NCBI GenBank assembly: GCA_027298165.1
Contig: JAPUGN010000044.1
Location: 1-7,900, forward strand
Origin: Nitrospinota bacterium
GTDB lineage: Bacteria > Nitrospinota > Nitrospinia > Nitrospinales > Nitrospinaceae
Length of the DNA stretch: 7,900 bases
Direction: 5' to 3'
Of this stretch, positions 5,884 through 7,900 are shown in pieces. The position numbers and the translations under genes were made by a program. How positions within the stretch are numbered: position 1 is the first letter of the stretch; the number at the start of each line of letters is the position of its first letter. Below the pieces are notes generated by a model. It was given only the letters and a program-made list of their open reading frames with translations. It was not told the origin of the DNA and searched no databases.

Positions 5884-6717
5884 ATGCCGACGGATCTTGA
5901 AGATGAGCTGGGCGATATTATGCAAAAAGCCCGCGACGGAAAATCCTGGTCGCAAAAAGACCTGGCCGAAGCGGCGGAACTTCCGCTGGAGGATATTCGG
6001 CGCATGGAGCGGTACGACCTGATCCCGCCGGAAGACGTCATTGCCCGCCTGGCGCAGGTGTTGGACCTGGAGGGCCAGGCGCTTTCCGTTATCGCCCGCA
6101 ACGCCTGGCATCCGAAGGAGCCGATCCCCGATCCGGCGCTGGACCTGGTGTGCCTCGATGTGTTCATGGGAACGTATCCGGTGAAGTGTTATCTGCTGCG
6201 GTGCCCCGCCACCGGGGAGACTGCGGTGGTGGATACCGGCGCAAATCCCGAAGCCATCATTAAAAAGGCGCGGGAGATGAAAGTGAAGCTCTCCAAAATT
6301 CTGCTGACCCATGCCCACCCCGATCACGCCTGGGGATTGGACCTGCTGGTCAGGGAGTTTCAATGTCCCACCTGGATCGACGAGCGGGAACCACGGCCGG
6401 CCGGCACCCGGGATTTTCGGTTTATTACGGATGGCGAGGTGATCGAGTTGGGGACCCTGAAGGTGCGGGTTTTGTCCACGCCCGGCCATACTCCCGGTGG
6501 GGTGTCTTATCAGGTGAACCGGGTCATTTTGTCGGGCGACACCATTTTCGCGGGGTCGATGGGCCGGGCCAACTCCTCGTGGCCGGATTTGTACCGTTCT
6601 ATCACCGAGACTCTCTTTTCATTTCCGGACGATACGGCCTTGCACCCGGGGCACGGTCCCGCTACCACCGTGGGCGAAGAGAAACGGCATAACCCATTTT
6701 TCTGCGGCAAATCCTGA
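5884..6717 (+). CDS. XRE-type HTH fused to glyoxalase-II-like metallo-beta-lactamase hydrolase
   Basis: The 277-residue protein has two parts. Residues about 8-70 resemble an XRE/Cro-C1 helix-turn-helix: SWSQKDLAEAAELPLEDIRRME follows the family pattern, and a PPEDVIARLAQVLDL helix closes the fold. Residues about 85-275 are a metallo-beta-lactamase domain of the glyoxalase II type: THAHPDH (142-148) gives His143, His145, Asp147 and His148, with His202 in GHTPGG, Asp219 in SGDTIF and His257 in HPGHGP completing the two-metal site; the R-HNPFF ending is typical of GloB/YcbL-like thioester hydrolases. Hydrolysis of a glutathione or other thiol ester is the usual activity, but the substrate here is unknown. 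The fusion suggests a regulator that senses or processes a metabolite, or a degenerate HTH used as an interaction module. ATG 5884 has AAGGA eight bases upstream; an in-frame upstream GTG at 5827 lies at the promoter and is not used. The gene starts a plus-strand run and is divergent from the ADP-ribosylglycohydrolase. Confidence 0.9.
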   Translation: MPTDLEDELGDIMQKARDGKSWSQKDLAEAAELPLEDIRRMERYDLIPPEDVIARLAQVLDLEGQALSVIARNAWHPKEPIPDPALDLVCLDVFMGTYPVKCYLLRCPATGETAVVDTGANPEAIIKKAREMKVKLSKILLTHAHPDHAWGLDLLVREFQCPTWIDEREPRPAGTRDFRFITDGEVIELGTLKVRVLSTPGHTPGGVSYQVNRVILSGDTIFAGSMGRANSSWPDLYRSITETLFSFPDDTALHPGHGPATTVGEEKRHNPFFCGKS

Positions 6718-6790
6718 TCTTTTTTCCCGAAAATCCAAAAAAAGTTTTGAAACTCTTGCAATTTCGCCGCCCCGAGTCCATATTTGTGAC
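6718..6790 (+). promoter_or_regulatory. Short spacer with a weak promoter placed for leaderless transcription
   Basis: TTGCAA (6756-6761) and CATATT (6779-6784), four of six matches each and 17 bp apart, would start transcription at or next to ATG 6791. No Shine-Dalgarno site stands before that ATG, which fits a leaderless mRNA, but the promoter match is poor. No terminator was found for the preceding gene, so readthrough from it is also possible. Confidence 0.25.
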
Positions 6791-7900
6791 ATGAATCCGG
6801 AAAAGGTTAATTACCATTATTGTGACGATCTGCCGACTGCGTCTCTACCCGACGTTAAAACCGTTTTAGTATCCGGGGCCAGCGGTTATGTGGCTCGGCG
6901 GCTGGTGCCGGAACTGTTGTTTCGGGGCTACCGGGTTCGGTGTATGCTCCGCGAAAAAGGCATGCCGCAGGTATTAAGCCACCCCAATCTGGAATATGTT
7001 TACGCCGACGCTCTGCACAAGGACCAATTACAGCCGGCGATGAAGGGGATCGATGTCGCTTATTATCTCATCCACAGCATGCGGATTGTGAACAGGAAGT
7101 TCCGTCAAGCCGACAAGACTGCCGCCAAAAACTTTCGGGAAGTGGCGGAGGAATATGGGATCAAAAAGTTCTTCTACCTGGGGGGATTGGGGGAAACCAG
7201 CAAGATCGTGTCCCGCCACCTGCAAAGCCGGATGGAAGTGGGCACGATTTTGTCCGAGGGGTCGATTCCGGTGATCCGCCTCCGGTGCGCCATCATCATT
7301 GGCACCGGTAGCACTTCCTACGAACTTCTCAAATCCATGATCCTACACACGCGCTGGATTACTTTTCTGCCGGAGTTTAACTCCCGGTGCCAGCCGATAG
7401 CTATCCGGGATGTCATCAAATACCTTGTTGGCGTTCTGGAAACGGACGGATTAAAAACCGGGAAGTATCCCCTCGGTGGCCCGGATGTGATGACTTATCA
7501 GGAAATGGTGGAACGGTTCGCCGGGATTTTAGACAAGCGCGTCCGGTTTTTCAACGTTTACTGGGTGCCACTTCCAGTCAGCATGATGTGCCGTCTGTTT
7601 GCTTACTGGCTTCATTTATTCATTTCGGTACCGGTGAACATCACCTGCCTGCTCCTCGAAAGCCTGCGGACTGATGTGGTCTGCACGGATGAAGCCATCC
7701 GGGAAATTCTTCCCTTCGAAACAGTGGGGTTTGAAACCGCCGTGAAGTGGGCGATCCAGAAGGAGGTCAATTCCATGGTGTATTCGCATTGGACCGACGT
7801 GCCTCCGGAAAACATGGCCGACCTCATGCCGTTATGCCAGTTTGAGTCATCGGATTTTATTGTCGAGGAGCATTCAAAAGATATCCCCGCCAGTCCCGAA
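6791..7900 (+). CDS. Atypical SDR / NAD(P)-binding oxidoreductase of the YbjT type, 5' part
   Basis: The frame is open for 370 codons from ATG 6791 to the window edge. After about 22 leading residues comes a Rossmann start, VLVSGASGYVARRLVP (25-40), the TGxxGxxG nucleotide loop with Ala35 in place of the third Gly. The sequence then follows NmrA-like/SDR_a5 proteins: LIHSM (93-97), KKFFYLGGLGE (125-135), RLRCAIIIGTGSTSYELL (163-180), QPIAIRDVIKYLVGVLE (201-217) and PLGGPDVMTYQEMVERF (227-243). The catalytic YxxxK of classical SDRs is not evident, as usual for atypical members. The hydrophobic stretch 258-290 fits the linker before a C-terminal DUF2867 domain in full-length relatives such as E. 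coli YbjT (about 476 residues), so about 100 residues are probably missing. Substrate unknown; a role in quinone or envelope lipid chemistry has been guessed for relatives but nothing here shows it. No SD precedes the ATG and no other in-frame ATG/GTG/TTG lies between it and the previous gene's end. Confidence 0.85.
   Translation, partial: MNPEKVNYHYCDDLPTASLPDVKTVLVSGASGYVARRLVPELLFRGYRVRCMLREKGMPQVLSHPNLEYVYADALHKDQLQPAMKGIDVAYYLIHSMRIVNRKFRQADKTAAKNFREVAEEYGIKKFFYLGGLGETSKIVSRHLQSRMEVGTILSEGSIPVIRLRCAIIIGTGSTSYELLKSMILHTRWITFLPEFNSRCQPIAIRDVIKYLVGVLETDGLKTGKYPLGGPDVMTYQEMVERFAGILDKRVRFFNVYWVPLPVSMMCRLFAYWLHLFISVPVNITCLLLESLRTDVVCTDEAIREILPFETVGFETAVKWAIQKEVNSMVYSHWTDVPPENMADLMPLCQFESSDFIVEEHSKDIPASPE

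Noticed and set aside
5776..6489. 237-codon minus-strand frame opposite the HTH-MBL gene
   Set aside because: It overlaps the intact HTH and MBL motifs, has no recognisable domain, and would run through the divergent promoter.
3384..6717. Defence or toxin-antitoxin module made of pentapeptide protein, glycohydrolase and HTH-MBL
   Set aside because: The genes are in mixed orientation with separate leaders and a terminator between two of them; no toxin or transferase is present, so grouping them would be speculation.
6743..6754. Hairpin AGTTT/AAACT after the HTH-MBL gene
   Set aside because: A two-base loop and five mostly A-T pairs with no T run cannot be a credible terminator.

Overview
The window reads as an ordinary chromosomal segment of a free-living Gram-negative bacterium of moderate-to-high GC. 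It shows Sec-type export of a periplasmic protein, good Shine-Dalgarno sites and intrinsic terminators. No transposase, integrase, phage gene, tRNA, rRNA or CRISPR array is visible. Gene content (threonine/glycine metabolism, a KamA-family radical SAM enzyme, a long pentapeptide-repeat protein) would fit a deltaproteobacterial or Nitrospinota-like lineage, but that placement is an impression and cannot be proved from this sequence.

Layout, left to right. (1) The 3' three-fifths of kbl, glycine C-acetyltransferase (2-709, +). (2) An 800-bp spacer (710-1513) with no convincing gene. It holds a perfect 7-bp inverted repeat, a compact segment with competing hairpins that coincides with a 24-codon mini-ORF, and a very AT-rich stretch with a long imperfect hairpin. 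(3) A KamA/lysine 2,3-aminomutase-family radical SAM enzyme (1514-2680, +) with an excellent ribosome binding site and a strong terminator. (4) A small exported TPR-like protein (2852-3355, +). (5) Convergent to it, a 492-residue pentapeptide-repeat protein (3384-4862, -) with 79 uninterrupted pentapeptides behind an acidic N-terminal region. (6) An ADP-ribosylglycohydrolase (4992-5765, -), separated from the pentapeptide gene by an inverted repeat and an intrinsic terminator. (7) Divergent from it, an XRE-type helix-turn-helix fused to a glyoxalase-II-like metallo-beta-lactamase domain (5884-6717, +), with a sigma-70-like promoter containing a 12-bp palindrome. (8) The first 370 codons of an atypical SDR / NAD(P)-binding protein of the YbjT type (6791-7900, +), open at the window edge.

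The genes do not form one obvious pathway. Most have their own leader or terminator, so this looks like a run of single-gene units. The items most worth following are the KamA-family enzyme, where an arginine stands at a position that is a substrate-binding aspartate in lysine 2,3-aminomutase; the HTH-MBL fusion with a possible self-operator; and the long pentapeptide helix whose gene starts just behind an intrinsic terminator. I see no clear evidence of a new multi-gene system.
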